Source: Pandoraea horticolens (GTDB lineage Bacteria; Pseudomonadota; Gammaproteobacteria; Burkholderiales; Burkholderiaceae). Taken from it: DNA of 64,000 nt. The stretch lies in the NCBI RefSeq assembly GCF_902459555.1, contig NZ_CABPSM010000002.1, positions 62,001 to 126,000 on the forward strand, in the 5' to 3' direction. The notes under the pieces were generated by a model. It saw nothing but the letters and a program-made list of their open reading frames with translations, made no database searches and had not been told where the DNA came from. Positions 52,898 through 61,852 of the stretch are shown in pieces. Each line of letters opens with the position of its first letter. The stretch's first letter is position 1. The position numbers and the translations under genes were made by a program.

Positions 52898-53818
52898 ATG
52901 CAACTCTCCACATCGACTCACCAATCTGTCAAACCGGCCATTCAGCGCGACTCATTGGGTTGCTTGTCGGCGGCGTTGCGATACGATCAGGCGCTGACCG
53001 CCGGCGATCTTCATTTCTACCGCAAGAGTTCCGTGATTGAGCGGACGAGTCAGGTCGTGACCCCAGCTTCAGCGCGAGGGTTTCTGGTGGGGGTCTCTCT
53101 GATGGAAGGCCACCGCCGACGCATTTTCCGTCCGAATCAGTCGAACATGCATGCATTCGAGGCGGGTTCCATCTATCTGCGGAACTTCCAGGACGACTAC
53201 AAGGCGGATATGTATGGGACGTTCGATTTCGTACTCATCGAACTGCCGCGCCCCTTCATGGAGCGCACCGCGCTGGAACTCGGCTGCCCCGGAGGTTTCG
53301 AACTGCAACATGCCGCAGCGCAGACGGACGCTGTGCTGGCGCATCTCGCCCAAGCGCTCTTACCTGCGCTCGCGCGACCTGAAGGTGCCAGCAGGCTGTT
53401 TATCGATCAACTCGGACACGCGATCGGCACATATCTGGTTGAACACTACGGAGGTGTCAACCGGGGACGCATTCACTCCATGGGCCGCCTTTCGCCTCGC
53501 ATACTCGCGCGGGCGCAGGAGTACCTCGCGGCGCGACTTGACGACGGAAACGTGTCCATTGCGGCCGTCGCTGATGCGTGTCAATTGTCCCGAAGCCATT
53601 TTTCCCGGGCATTTCGGCAGAGTACCGGCAAAACACCGCACGAATGGCTGCTGGAGCGTCGCCTCGAGCGCGCGGCGGCACTGCTGCGCACCACTGACTT
53701 GCCGATCGCCGGGATTGCTGCGTCCTGCGGCTTTGCGGATCAGAGCCATCTCACGCGCAGCTTCTCCAGGAAGCTTGGTCTGACGCCGGGCGACTGGCGG
53801 AGCGGTCGGCGGGACTAG
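52898..53818 (+). CDS. AraC-family transcriptional regulator
   Basis: 306-residue regulator. The N-terminal part (about 20-175) is an AraC-binding-like ligand domain. The C-terminal double helix-turn-helix begins about 205: RLDDGNVSIAAVADACQLSRSHFSRAFRQSTGKTPHEWL, then IAGIAASCGFADQSHLTRSF (in pieces). The chosen ATG at 52898 lacks a clear Shine-Dalgarno site, and an upstream TTG is possible. The target is unclear: the nearest gene upstream is the small ORF on the other strand. Confidence 0.9.
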   Translation: MQLSTSTHQSVKPAIQRDSLGCLSAALRYDQALTAGDLHFYRKSSVIERTSQVVTPASARGFLVGVSLMEGHRRRIFRPNQSNMHAFEAGSIYLRNFQDDYKADMYGTFDFVLIELPRPFMERTALELGCPGGFELQHAAAQTDAVLAHLAQALLPALARPEGASRLFIDQLGHAIGTYLVEHYGGVNRGRIHSMGRLSPRILARAQEYLAARLDDGNVSIAAVADACQLSRSHFSRAFRQSTGKTPHEWLLERRLERAAALLRTTDLPIAGIAASCGFADQSHLTRSFSRKLGLTPGDWRSGRRD

Positions 53819-54010
53819 GCTCGGCTGGGTGCCAGCACATGCCAGCCATTATCTGGTCCGCGCGGAGCACAAAACGACAATAGAGCGCGCACGCGTTCAA
53901 GCCAAAGGGCTGGGGTAACACTACATTGCTGTCGGGCGCGCTCTATCTCCCCACGTGTCGTCATGGGGTGATTCGCGCCTCTGATGTCGATGCTATGTGG
54001 AGGCTCTACC

Positions 54011-54733
54011 GTGACTGCTGTATTACCGATGCGCGTCGAATCAGCGCGGCAGGACGACGCGGTGGTCCTTGTTGTCGATGATGACTTGCAGGTGAGAAAC
54101 GCGCTGGGAAGTCTATTTCGTTCAGTCGGCATTCGGGCCGTGCTGCTCGGCTCTGCGGCCGAGCTTTTTGACTTCGGCTTTCCCGATGCGCCTTGTTGTC
54201 TGGTGCTCGATGTGCGCCTGAAGGGGCGAAGTGGTCTGGATGTGCAAGCCCGCATGGCGGAGCTTCGTATTCCTATCCCCATCATCTTCATGAGCGGCCA
54301 CGGAGATATTCCGATGACGGTTGCTGCGATGAAAGCGGGAGCGGAGCACTTTCTTTCCAAGCCGTTCCGTGAGCAGGAACTGCTCGATGTCGTCACCGAG
54401 GCACTGCGCAAGGAGCGCTTGCGACGTGAGCGCATGCGCCGATTGGCTGCGGTGCGCGACTGCTTTCGTTCGCTGACGCCACGAGAGAGTGAGGTCATGA
54501 CGCATGCCGCATCGGGTTTGACAAACAAGGAGATTGCCGCCGCCATGTGCATCAGCGTCGTGACTGTCAAAGCTCACCGATGCCAGGCAATGCGAAAAAT
54601 GAGGGCTCGGAGTTTCGCCGATCTGGTGCTTCTTGCGCAAACGCTGGGTCTCGTGCTGCTTTCCTCTGGGTCCGACGCTGATGAGCCTGCCATCCGATGG
54701 CAGGCGCGGCAGCTTGGTGCCGCGATAGCGTAG
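54011..54733 (+). CDS. FixJ/NarL-type response regulator with LuxR helix-turn-helix
   Basis: 240-residue two-component regulator. The receiver domain (about 15-130) has the acidic pocket VVDDD, the phospho-acceptor Asp in CLVLDVRLKGRSG and the Lys in FLSKPF. The LuxR-type DNA-binding domain (about 150-215) reads LTPRESEVMTHAASGLTNKEIAAAM. The start is a GTG at 54011 with GGAGG 7 nt upstream; a longer ATG frame lacks such a site. No histidine kinase is encoded nearby. Confidence 0.92.
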   Translation: MTAVLPMRVESARQDDAVVLVVDDDLQVRNALGSLFRSVGIRAVLLGSAAELFDFGFPDAPCCLVLDVRLKGRSGLDVQARMAELRIPIPIIFMSGHGDIPMTVAAMKAGAEHFLSKPFREQELLDVVTEALRKERLRRERMRRLAAVRDCFRSLTPRESEVMTHAASGLTNKEIAAAMCISVVTVKAHRCQAMRKMRARSFADLVLLAQTLGLVLLSSGSDADEPAIRWQARQLGAAIA

Positions 54734-54805
54734 CGCCAGCATCGGGCAGCGTGCAGAGGACGAAGATCGTCTCAGGACGTCTCGTTGATCCACTGCACGA
54801 CACAC

Positions 54806-55198
54806 TCACGATGGAGAATCGCCCGTCTTGCGAAGACGTAATGCGCTTTCAATGCACTGGATTATGGCCGTGTCCTGGAAGGGCTTGTGAAGGACGCACG
54901 TCGCACCCAATGCCTTGGCACGCTGATCGAATCCCTCAGGCGCAAAGGCCGTCATGAAAATGACCGGCATATCGAGATTGCGTGCGCGCAGGGCCTCTAT
55001 CAAAGCGAAGCCGTCCATGCCAGGCATTTGCGCGTCTGTGATCACGCAGGCCAGGCAAGGCAGTGAAACGCACCGCAGTAGCTCCTGCCCCCCTCCGAAC
55101 AATTGCACGCCAAGATCGAGCGAACGCAGCAGCCCCCCCATGGCATTTCGGACGGCGACATCGTCGTCAACTATGGCGATCGTGGGGCGAGCTATCAC
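54806..55198 (-). CDS. Single-domain response regulator
   Basis: 130-residue stand-alone receiver with no output domain. VDDD (residues about 10-13), the acceptor Asp in VITDAQMPGMDG, the switch Thr in FMTAFAP and Lys in LHKPF are all present. The start is GTG at 55198, with AAGGAG 8 nt upstream. It is convergent with the FixJ-like regulator, and its receiver resembles FixJ-type receivers, so both may serve the same unseen kinase (inference). Confidence 0.9.
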   Translation of the reverse strand: MIARPTIAIVDDDVAVRNAMGGLLRSLDLGVQLFGGGQELLRCVSLPCLACVITDAQMPGMDGFALIEALRARNLDMPVIFMTAFAPEGFDQRAKALGATCVLHKPFQDTAIIQCIESALRLRKTGDSPS

Positions 55199-55689
55199 AC
55201 TGACTCCTTGTGTCCGCGCTGAGCGCCGGCAATGCTCTGCAGCGAGCGTAACGCCAAATCCGTGCGTACCCCATCATACGATCGTATTGCCGATGCCTCT
55301 GGGGCACATCTCACGCGACATTGCGATGAAGTCACGCCGGCCGGGAAAGCCGGTTCTCCCGCGATAGCGCGCCAGCCAGCGATTCTGTCCGATTCATCCC
55401 AAGGTATTACATGCATGGCTGCGTCGAAATGGCGCTGCATATTTACAAGTCCTTGTAGGGGCGAGCGGCGCCGGGGCCGTTTGATGATTGACGGTAGACG
55501 GCGCTATTTTGATTGTCGATGCTGCCGTAATCGGGGAGCAACGTGGCGCCCTTAAACATCAGTCGGCCTGCTCGCCCGCAGTAGCACGTTATCTTGCTGA
55601 AGTGCTCGAAGGTACGAGCTTGGCTTGCTTGGGTATCGCCACCGCAGACCGCAAGAGAGTGGCTGCCTTGTTCGTACCGCCTCAAGTGC
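55199..55689. other. Gap between the receiver gene and the catalase gene
   Basis: No supported gene. An open minus-strand frame at 55195-55440 abuts the receiver start but has no recognisable composition or start site. A promoter for the receiver is expected here but not identified. Confidence 0.3.
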
Positions 55690-55716
55690 CCGCTGTCCTC
55701 CTGAGAAGGACAGCGG
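55690..55716 (-). terminator. Hairpin after the catalase gene
   Basis: CCGCTGTCCT (55690-55699) pairs perfectly with AGGACAGCGG (55707-55716), 14 nt past the catalase stop. There is no T tract on the minus-strand side, so it may be an mRNA-stabilising hairpin and not a complete terminator. Confidence 0.55.
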
Positions 55717-55729
55717 TGGATCGGATAGC

Positions 55730-57172
55730 TTACTTCAGACCGTCCAGTGCTCGCCGGATTCCTTCACCATAGGCCGGGTCGGCCTTGGTGAAATGCTCAA
55801 TCTGCGCGCGCGCAATGTCTTCGGGCACGCCCTGCATTGCCGCCGCGATGTTGGCGAACAGCCGCTGCCGCTGACCCTCGTCGAACAGGCGGAACAGTGC
55901 CCCCGGCTGACTGTAGTAGTCCGTGTCGACGCGGTGATCCCAACGGTCTGCCGCACCCTCGAGCGCCAGTGGCGGCTCGAGCGCGCGCTCGCTCGCCGTG
56001 AAGGCGCCCTGGCGGTTCGGTTCGTAGTTGAGCTTGCCGCCCTGATTGCCGTCTACGCGCATCGCGCCGTCACGGTGGAAGCTGTTGTGGAACGGGCATT
56101 TTGGCGCGTTGACCGGGATCTGGTGGTGGTTGATCCCCAGGCGATAACGCTGCGTGTCGCCATATGAGAACAGCCGGCCCTGTAGCATCTTGTCCGGCGA
56201 GAAGCCGATGCCCGGCACGATGTTGGCCGGATTCATCGCCACCTGCTCCACCTCGGCGAAATAGTTCGCCGGATTACGGTTCAGCTCGAGCACGCCGACG
56301 TCGATCAGCGGATAGTCCTTGTGCGGCCACACCTTGGTCAGGTCGAAAGGATTGATATGGTATTTCGCCGCATCGGCTTCCGGCATGATCTGCACGCGCA
56401 GGTTCCAGCGCGGGAAATTTCCACTCTCGATGTTCTCGTATAAGTCGCGCTGTGCGCTTTCGCGGTCAGCGCTCACGACCTTCGCCGCCTCCTCGTTGGT
56501 CCAGTTCGCGATGCCCTGCTGCGACTTGAAGTGGAATTTGACCCAGAAGCGCTCGTTGTTCGCATTGACGAACGAGTACGTGTGCGAGCCGAAGCCGTGG
56601 ATCTGACGGTAGTTCTGCGGCAGGCCGCGGTCGCTCATGAGGATCGTGACCTGATGCAGCGACTCCGGATGCTTCGACCAGAAATCCCACACGGCGATCG
56701 GGTCGCGCAGGTTGGTGCGCGGATTGCGTTTCTGCGTGTGGATGAAGTCCGGAAACTTGAGCGGATCACGTACGAAGAACACCGGCGTGTTGTTGCCGAC
56801 GACATCCCAATTGCCTTCGTCCGTGTAGAACTTGATCGAGAAGCCGCGCACGTCTCGCTCGGCATCCGCCGCGCCGCGCTCGCCTGCCACGGTCGAGAAG
56901 CGAATGAACAGCGGCGTCTCCTTGCCGATCTCAGCGAAGATCGACGCCTTCGTGTACTTCGTGATGTCGTGCGTCACGCGGAACGTGCCATACGCGCCTG
57001 AACCCTTGGCGTGCACGCGGCGCTCTGGAATCACCTCGCGGTCGAAATGGGCCAGCTTCTCCAGGAACCAGACATCCTGCAGCAGCATCGGCCCGCGGGG
57101 CCCGGCGGTCTGTGAGTTCTGATTGTCGGCGACAGGGGCGCCCGCAGCCGTGGTGAGAGTGTCTCTGTTCAT
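55730..57172 (-). CDS. katA: Monofunctional heme catalase (clade 3, small subunit)
   Basis: 480-residue catalase that breaks down hydrogen peroxide. The distal His is in [10 protein letters not shown], with the distal Asn in [18 protein letters not shown]. The proximal heme ligand Tyr lies in [14 protein letters not shown]. The length is that of small-subunit catalases. I start at the ATG at 57172 ([11 protein letters not shown]); a longer frame upstream has no family match. No OxyR-like site was recognised. The symbol is by family and not proof of orthology. Confidence 0.95.
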   Translation of the reverse strand: MNRDTLTTAAGAPVADNQNSQTAGPRGPMLLQDVWFLEKLAHFDREVIPERRVHAKGSGAYGTFRVTHDITKYTKASIFAEIGKETPLFIRFSTVAGERGAADAERDVRGFSIKFYTDEGNWDVVGNNTPVFFVRDPLKFPDFIHTQKRNPRTNLRDPIAVWDFWSKHPESLHQVTILMSDRGLPQNYRQIHGFGSHTYSFVNANNERFWVKFHFKSQQGIANWTNEEAAKVVSADRESAQRDLYENIESGNFPRWNLRVQIMPEADAAKYHINPFDLTKVWPHKDYPLIDVGVLELNRNPANYFAEVEQVAMNPANIVPGIGFSPDKMLQGRLFSYGDTQRYRLGINHHQIPVNAPKCPFHNSFHRDGAMRVDGNQGGKLNYEPNRQGAFTASERALEPPLALEGAADRWDHRVDTDYYSQPGALFRLFDEGQRQRLFANIAAAMQGVPEDIARAQIEHFTKADPAYGEGIRRALDGLK

Positions 57173-57513
57173 CGTGGATCTTCTTGTCGGTGAAGGGTCT
57201 TGGAGCGGGATCTGTCTATGGCCAACCCTGGTTTGGAGGCGAACGCCGGGCTCGCTCAGCAAGGTGACCGGGCAGTCTTCCAGACGCCGGTTCAGGTCAA
57301 TGGCAGTTGCAGCGTGTCGTGAGCGTGCAAAACCAGGAGAGATTAATTGGCGACGCAGGCTGTGACCATTGTCTGTTCGTATTAGCTGGCCGCGTCTTCG
57401 GCCGGGGCGCGGACTTTGGAATGCTGGTCGCTCAGATCGGCACCGACAGCGGCGAGGTGAGAAGGGTGAACCGCGAGAAGGCGAGGGCGTCTCGGGTTCA
57501 CTCGTCTGCCAAT
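57173..57513. other. Catalase upstream region
   Basis: 341 bases with no gene. It must hold the catalase promoter, but I see no convincing -35/-10 pair or palindrome. Confidence 0.3.
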
Positions 57514-58242
57514 TCACTTCTGAAGGCTGTTGGCTTCATCGCGCCAGGTCAGGAGACTGAGCGCCATCAGCAATACGATTGGCAGAACTACACACCAGAG
57601 CGAAAGCATCGAATAGCCGAGGGCACCGAGCGCGGCGCCCGATGCAAAACCCGCGAGCGCCGGTAGCATCTTTTTGAGCCTGCCGCGTATGGCTTTGCGT
57701 TCCACTTCGGATGCGCATGGCAGGTCCACCAGATCAATGACGATTTGCGTGGTATTTCCCGTCATGATCGTGGTGGGGCCCAGGTCTGACAAAGACGTCC
57801 TGGACAGTGCGTTCTGAATCCCCATGGCCACGACGGCAAGCATCCCGGCGCCGATGGCCATCGGCGTATCCGGATCGGACATGGGGGAGGCGTGCAGTCC
57901 GGCAATCATGAAAAGAACCAGCGCAGTGGCCTCGGCAAATAGCAACAGCGGCGGTGCCGATTGGCTGTTCCGTACCATGCGCGACTCGGCCAACCGGGTG
58001 GCTGCAACCGCCAGGGCAAACGTGGGCAGCGCGAGCAGTTTGGCGAGCAGGCCCGTCGAATCACCGGCGATGTCGACGCCGATCATCACGAAGTTCCCTG
58101 TCACGTGCGCCGTAAACAGGCCGAACAGTGAAATGAACCCGACCACGTCCACATAGCCTGCGACGAAGGCCAGGATGCTGCCGAACGCTGGTCCCGAAAG
58201 CGCAGCGCGGCGGCCCGTGTCTGGAAGCTGTGCGGGTGTCAA
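57514..58242 (-). CDS. DUF1275 (YoaK-like) membrane protein
   Basis: 242-residue inner-membrane protein with six or seven helices. The family pattern [24 protein letters not shown] is near the N-terminus, and MGIQNALSR and [15 protein letters not shown] lie in the second half. Function is unknown. It is the last gene of a seven-gene minus-strand operon, 33 nt after the porin stop. Confidence 0.9.
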   Translation of the reverse strand: MTPAQLPDTGRRAALSGPAFGSILAFVAGYVDVVGFISLFGLFTAHVTGNFVMIGVDIAGDSTGLLAKLLALPTFALAVAATRLAESRMVRNSQSAPPLLLFAEATALVLFMIAGLHASPMSDPDTPMAIGAGMLAVVAMGIQNALSRTSLSDLGPTTIMTGNTTQIVIDLVDLPCASEVERKAIRGRLKKMLPALAGFASGAALGALGYSMLSLWCVVLPIVLLMALSLLTWRDEANSLQK

Positions 58243-58275
58243 TGCGGTCTCCCGCGAAAGTGGTTCACCTGACGC

Positions 58276-59424
58276 TCAGAAGCTGTGGCGCAGCGCAATG
58301 GCGAACGTCTGCGGGTCGGCGCCAGCCTTGATGCCGACGTTATTGATGGCGAAGTCATAGGTCGCGTTGCTGCGGTTGTTGATGCGGCTGTAGTAAGCGT
58401 ATAGCCCGGTTCGCTTGGAAAGGGGGTAGTCATAGCCGACGGTTACCTGAAATGCGCCGGTCTGCGAACCGCTTCGAACGGCGCCGATCGTTTCCGTCGC
58501 CGTGCCAGCGCCGTTGCCGACGAAGGCGAGGCCTGCACGTAGGCTACCGGTACCAAGCTGCTGTATCAGCGAGACATAGTAGCCATTACGCGTCAGGTCT
58601 CCCGTGGCGGTGCGATAGTGCAGGCGTTCATACACGGCACTGATGCGCGTCGACGGGAACTGGTAGGAAACGCCTGCCTTGATGGCATCGTCGTTGCGTC
58701 CGCTGGTCTGGTAGTGCTGGTGGATTTCGTAGGCAAGCGTCAGGTTCAGGTTGCCCTGGTCATAGGCAGAGGCAAAGGAATACAGTGCTGGATTGCGCGG
58801 CACCGTTGTCTTTTCCTGCGGCAGTCCCCAGGCGATGGCGCCGCTGAAACCGTGCCACTTCGGCGACTGATAGTGCAACGAGTTCTTCTGGCGTCGATCG
58901 AATGCGCTGGTGTTCTGAACATTGTCGCTGGTGGACGCAGAGCCATTACCCATCAACGCCATGTAACCCGCAGTGGTGGCGTAATACGGGTCGTAACTCT
59001 TGGTTGCACTTGTGTACGGTGTGTCCCAGTTGCCCACGAAGAGTGTGCCATACGGGCCCTGAAGGCCCAGCCGGCTATCTCGCGCGGCGATTTCCCCAGC
59101 GCCGTTGTTGATCGACAGGGCGCTTTCGATTTGCCAGATCGCCTTGATCCCATTGCCCAGCGGTTCTTCGCCCAGCATGCCGAACACAGAGCGGTTATTC
59201 GTGAGGCGCGCAGCATCGCCTAATTGGGTTCCATCGGTTGCGGTGGTCACGGTCACATACTCGATTGCCGTGTTCAGCCGGCCATAGATCGTAACGTTGC
59301 CGTCTGCCACGGCAGGTGCTGCGGCTGCGGACAACAACGCTGCCAAGGCAACGTGAACGCGCCGGGGCGCGATCGCGTAAGTACGGCGGGAATGGACTTC
59401 AGGCTGTTTTCGGGAACGACGCAT
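58276..59424 (-). CDS. Gram-negative trimeric porin (second copy in window)
   Basis: 382-residue outer-membrane porin. An unusually long basic N-terminus leads into a signal peptide ending APAVA at about residue 40, followed by DGNVTIYGRLNTAIEY. The C-terminus ALRHSF ends in Phe. It differs clearly from the porin at 25928, which begins its mature part QSSVSFYGLAD. It follows XapX by 4 nt and so belongs to the operon. Confidence 0.93.
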   Translation of the reverse strand: MRRSRKQPEVHSRRTYAIAPRRVHVALAALLSAAAAPAVADGNVTIYGRLNTAIEYVTVTTATDGTQLGDAARLTNNRSVFGMLGEEPLGNGIKAIWQIESALSINNGAGEIAARDSRLGLQGPYGTLFVGNWDTPYTSATKSYDPYYATTAGYMALMGNGSASTSDNVQNTSAFDRRQKNSLHYQSPKWHGFSGAIAWGLPQEKTTVPRNPALYSFASAYDQGNLNLTLAYEIHQHYQTSGRNDDAIKAGVSYQFPSTRISAVYERLHYRTATGDLTRNGYYVSLIQQLGTGSLRAGLAFVGNGAGTATETIGAVRSGSQTGAFQVTVGYDYPLSKRTGLYAYYSRINNRSNATYDFAINNVGIKAGADPQTFAIALRHSF

Positions 59425-59428
59425 GCTG

Positions 59429-59722
59429 TTATTGGTTCCCTTCTTTGCTACGCGCGGGGAGGGATGCCGACTGTTCGACGGCCGTGGCCGCATTGGGCGG
59501 GGTACCCGTAATCTTCGGGACGCATTCGCCGCGGAACCATGCCATGGTGACGGGCTCTCCCGCCAGCATGCGCTTGACCGGCGGCACGACCTGCTCGCCA
59601 AGGAGCATGCCCAGCAGCCCGATCAAAGCAATTGCGGGGGGGGCAGGCGAGCGGACCTGCATCAGTGCATAAATGATGCCGACCAGGATGCCGGCGCCGA
59701 GGGAGACGATATAGAGTTTCAT
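59429..59722 (-). CDS. XapX-domain small membrane protein
   Basis: 97-residue protein starting at the ATG at 59722. Residues 1-45 match the XapX domain (MKLYIVSLGAGILVGIIYAL, then SPAPPAIALIGLLGMLLGEQ), which has two membrane helices. The C-terminal half is soluble and contains WFRGECVPKITG, an extension beyond the domain. The function of XapX is unknown. It lies 37 nt after the MFS-ABM gene and 4 nt before the porin. Confidence 0.85.
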   Translation of the reverse strand: MKLYIVSLGAGILVGIIYALMQVRSPAPPAIALIGLLGMLLGEQVVPPVKRMLAGEPVTMAWFRGECVPKITGTPPNAATAVEQSASLPARSKEGNQ

Positions 59723-59759
59723 ATAAGACCAGATTGAAAAGGGGGAAATCGGTGTGGCG

Positions 59760-61373
59760 CTACGCTGGCGGCAGGCCCACCCCGAGCAGGTGCCGGACGT
59801 GAGGTGGCTCGGCGCCCACATGGAAACCGATCACGTCGCGTTGCAGATCGGCATCGGCATTGGGCACTCGCTGGTGCTGGCGCAAATGTTCGGCCCAGGA
59901 CTCGACCAGGAACCACTCGGTCAGTAGTTCGGGGTCGGCCGGATCTTCCATCACGCCCCAACTGAACGCGCCGTCGCGCAGACGCTCTTCCGAGAGCTTG
60001 TGCACCACGTGCAGGAACGCATCGCGGTTGGCGGGCGGGATGCAATACTCGATCAGGATCATCACCGGACCACGGTCATGCGCAATTTCGCCGGCCATTT
60101 CCGGTTCGGGCCAGCGACGTGCGGGGCCGAGGTCTTCCTCACCACGCGGCAGCCGCATGCGGCGCAGGATCAGCGCGGTAACGACCAGCCCCGCCGCGGC
60201 GATCAGTAGCGCGTGCGGTGTGCCCAGTGCCTGTGCCACAAAGCCCCAGACCAGGCTGCCACCGGCCAGCGCGCCGTTGAACACCATTTGGTAGACCGCC
60301 AGCGCACGGCCGCGCACCCAGTTCGGCAGGATCGCCTGCGCCGCGCCGCCAAGCGTGGTCAGCGCAATGATCCACGCAGCGCCGAGCAGCAGCAGTAGCG
60401 GCAATGCCAACCCTATCGGGGGCGCGCTCGACAGTGCCGCCATGACGACCGCTGTGACGATCGCGGACAATAGCACCATGCCATCGGCATCAAGCCGCTG
60501 CTGTAGTCTGGGCATTGTCAGCGCACCAAGGATTGCGCCTGCGCCCACTGCGCCCAGCAACACACCATAGAGGCTGGCACCGCCATGTAACAACTGACGG
60601 GCAATCAGCGGCAACAACGCCCACACGCCGCTGCCGAAAGCAAAATACACGGCGGCGCGCGCCAATACGATGTGCAGCTTGCTGTGCGCGCGCGTGAAGC
60701 GTAAGCCCGCTCGGAAAGCGCTGAAGAAGTGCTCGCGCAGCGGATCGCTGGGTTGTTCGGGGCGTTTCCACCAGATCAGCGCAGCGACGACGAACACGTA
60801 GCTGATCAGGTCTGCGCTATACGTGGCGGCCGCGCCGAATGCCGCAAGCAGCAGACCCCCGGCAGCCGGCCCGATCGCACGGGAGACGTTCACGCCCAGC
60901 GAATTCAGCGCCACGGCCTGTCGCAGCGTGCTCGGCGGCACGAGTTCGGGCACGATCGACTGCCACGTCGGCCCCATCATCGCCGCACCCACACCGCCGA
61001 CGAACGCCAGCGCAATCAGGATTTCGATGGTCAGCGCATGGCGCCACGCGAGCAGCATCAGCGTGCCGCTGACCATGGCCAGTCCGATCTGGATCACGAT
61101 CAGAAAGCGGCGCCGGTCGAGGATGTCGGAGAGCACACCGGCCGGAATCGCAAGCAGGAAGACGGGTAGCGTGGCGGCCACCTGAATCGTGGCGACCGCC
61201 GCCGGCGACGTGGAAAGATCGGTTGCCAGCCAGGCGCTGGCCACGTCGCGCATGAAGCTACCGATGTTACCGAGGATCGTGGCCACCCACATGACCGCAA
61301 ACGTGGGTTTGGCCAGCGGAGCAAACGTGCCGCCCGATGCAGGCTTGGCCGCCGAGGTGGCGGGCTGCGTCAT
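59760..61373 (-). CDS. MFS transporter fused to a C-terminal ABM-like domain
   Basis: 537-residue protein. Residues about 20-410 form a twelve-helix MFS exporter of the enterobactin-exporter (MFS_3) type, with GVLSDILDRRRFL in the first half. Residues about 435-530 form a soluble alpha/beta domain of the antibiotic-biosynthesis-monooxygenase/dimeric barrel type: VMILIEYCIPPANRDAFLHVVHKLSEERLRDGAFSW (in pieces) and EWFLVESWAEHLRQHQRV. The start overlaps the DoxX stop by 4 nt. The fusion suggests a sensing or detoxifying domain on an efflux pump. Confidence 0.87.
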   Translation of the reverse strand: MTQPATSAAKPASGGTFAPLAKPTFAVMWVATILGNIGSFMRDVASAWLATDLSTSPAAVATIQVAATLPVFLLAIPAGVLSDILDRRRFLIVIQIGLAMVSGTLMLLAWRHALTIEILIALAFVGGVGAAMMGPTWQSIVPELVPPSTLRQAVALNSLGVNVSRAIGPAAGGLLLAAFGAAATYSADLISYVFVVAALIWWKRPEQPSDPLREHFFSAFRAGLRFTRAHSKLHIVLARAAVYFAFGSGVWALLPLIARQLLHGGASLYGVLLGAVGAGAILGALTMPRLQQRLDADGMVLLSAIVTAVVMAALSSAPPIGLALPLLLLLGAAWIIALTTLGGAAQAILPNWVRGRALAVYQMVFNGALAGGSLVWGFVAQALGTPHALLIAAAGLVVTALILRRMRLPRGEEDLGPARRWPEPEMAGEIAHDRGPVMILIEYCIPPANRDAFLHVVHKLSEERLRDGAFSWGVMEDPADPELLTEWFLVESWAEHLRQHQRVPNADADLQRDVIGFHVGAEPPHVRHLLGVGLPPA

Positions 61374-61804
61374 GGTTGTCTCCGCGTGCGAAGGTCATCC
61401 CACGCCACGAGCAGGAATCCACCCACCAGGCCCAGATGTTCGAAGAAGGCGTTAGCCATCGCGAACTGTGCTTCGGGCGGTGCGCTCCAAAACCGGTTGG
61501 CCAGGAACGTGGCCATCAGCGTGAACGCTGCCAGCGCCAGTGCGCCGAGCCAGCGCCAGATGCCGGTCAGGATCGCGGCCGACGCGCCAAGCTCCAGCGC
61601 AATCGTCGCCGCCGCCAGCGGCGCGGAGGGCGACAGGCCGAAGTGCTGCATTTCTGCCATTGCGCTGGAGAAGTCGAACAGCTTGACCCATCCCCCCTGC
61701 AGGTAGGCGGCGCACAGCAAGAGCAGGGCGATCCAGCGTAGCCAGCGAGGCAGCCGGTGTGTGTTGTTGCCGGCTGCACCTGGCGGGGGTGTCGAGATGG
61801 TCAT
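61370..61804 (-). CDS. DoxX-family membrane protein
   Basis: 144-residue protein with four hydrophobic helices. The first carries ALLLLCAAYLQGGWVKLFDF, and the later segment FEHLGLVGGFLLVAWDDLR is typical of DoxX. The family is loosely tied to quinone or thiol redox chemistry at the membrane. Coupling to the MFS-ABM gene (4-nt overlap) suggests a joint role. Confidence 0.88.
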   Translation of the reverse strand: MTISTPPPGAAGNNTHRLPRWLRWIALLLLCAAYLQGGWVKLFDFSSAMAEMQHFGLSPSAPLAAATIALELGASAAILTGIWRWLGALALAAFTLMATFLANRFWSAPPEAQFAMANAFFEHLGLVGGFLLVAWDDLRTRRQP

Positions 61805-61852
61805 GGCCGCTCTCCAATGGGGGTGGTTAACGTGTATCGGTGGATCAGCGGA

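Noticed and set aside
52655-52924. Overlapping small frames on both strands before the AraC gene
   Set aside because: Both have ordinary random composition and no ribosome sites; they cannot both be real and neither stands out.
55195-55440. Small minus-strand frame abutting the receiver gene
   Set aside because: No start site, no recognisable composition, and the receiver already has its own strong GTG start.
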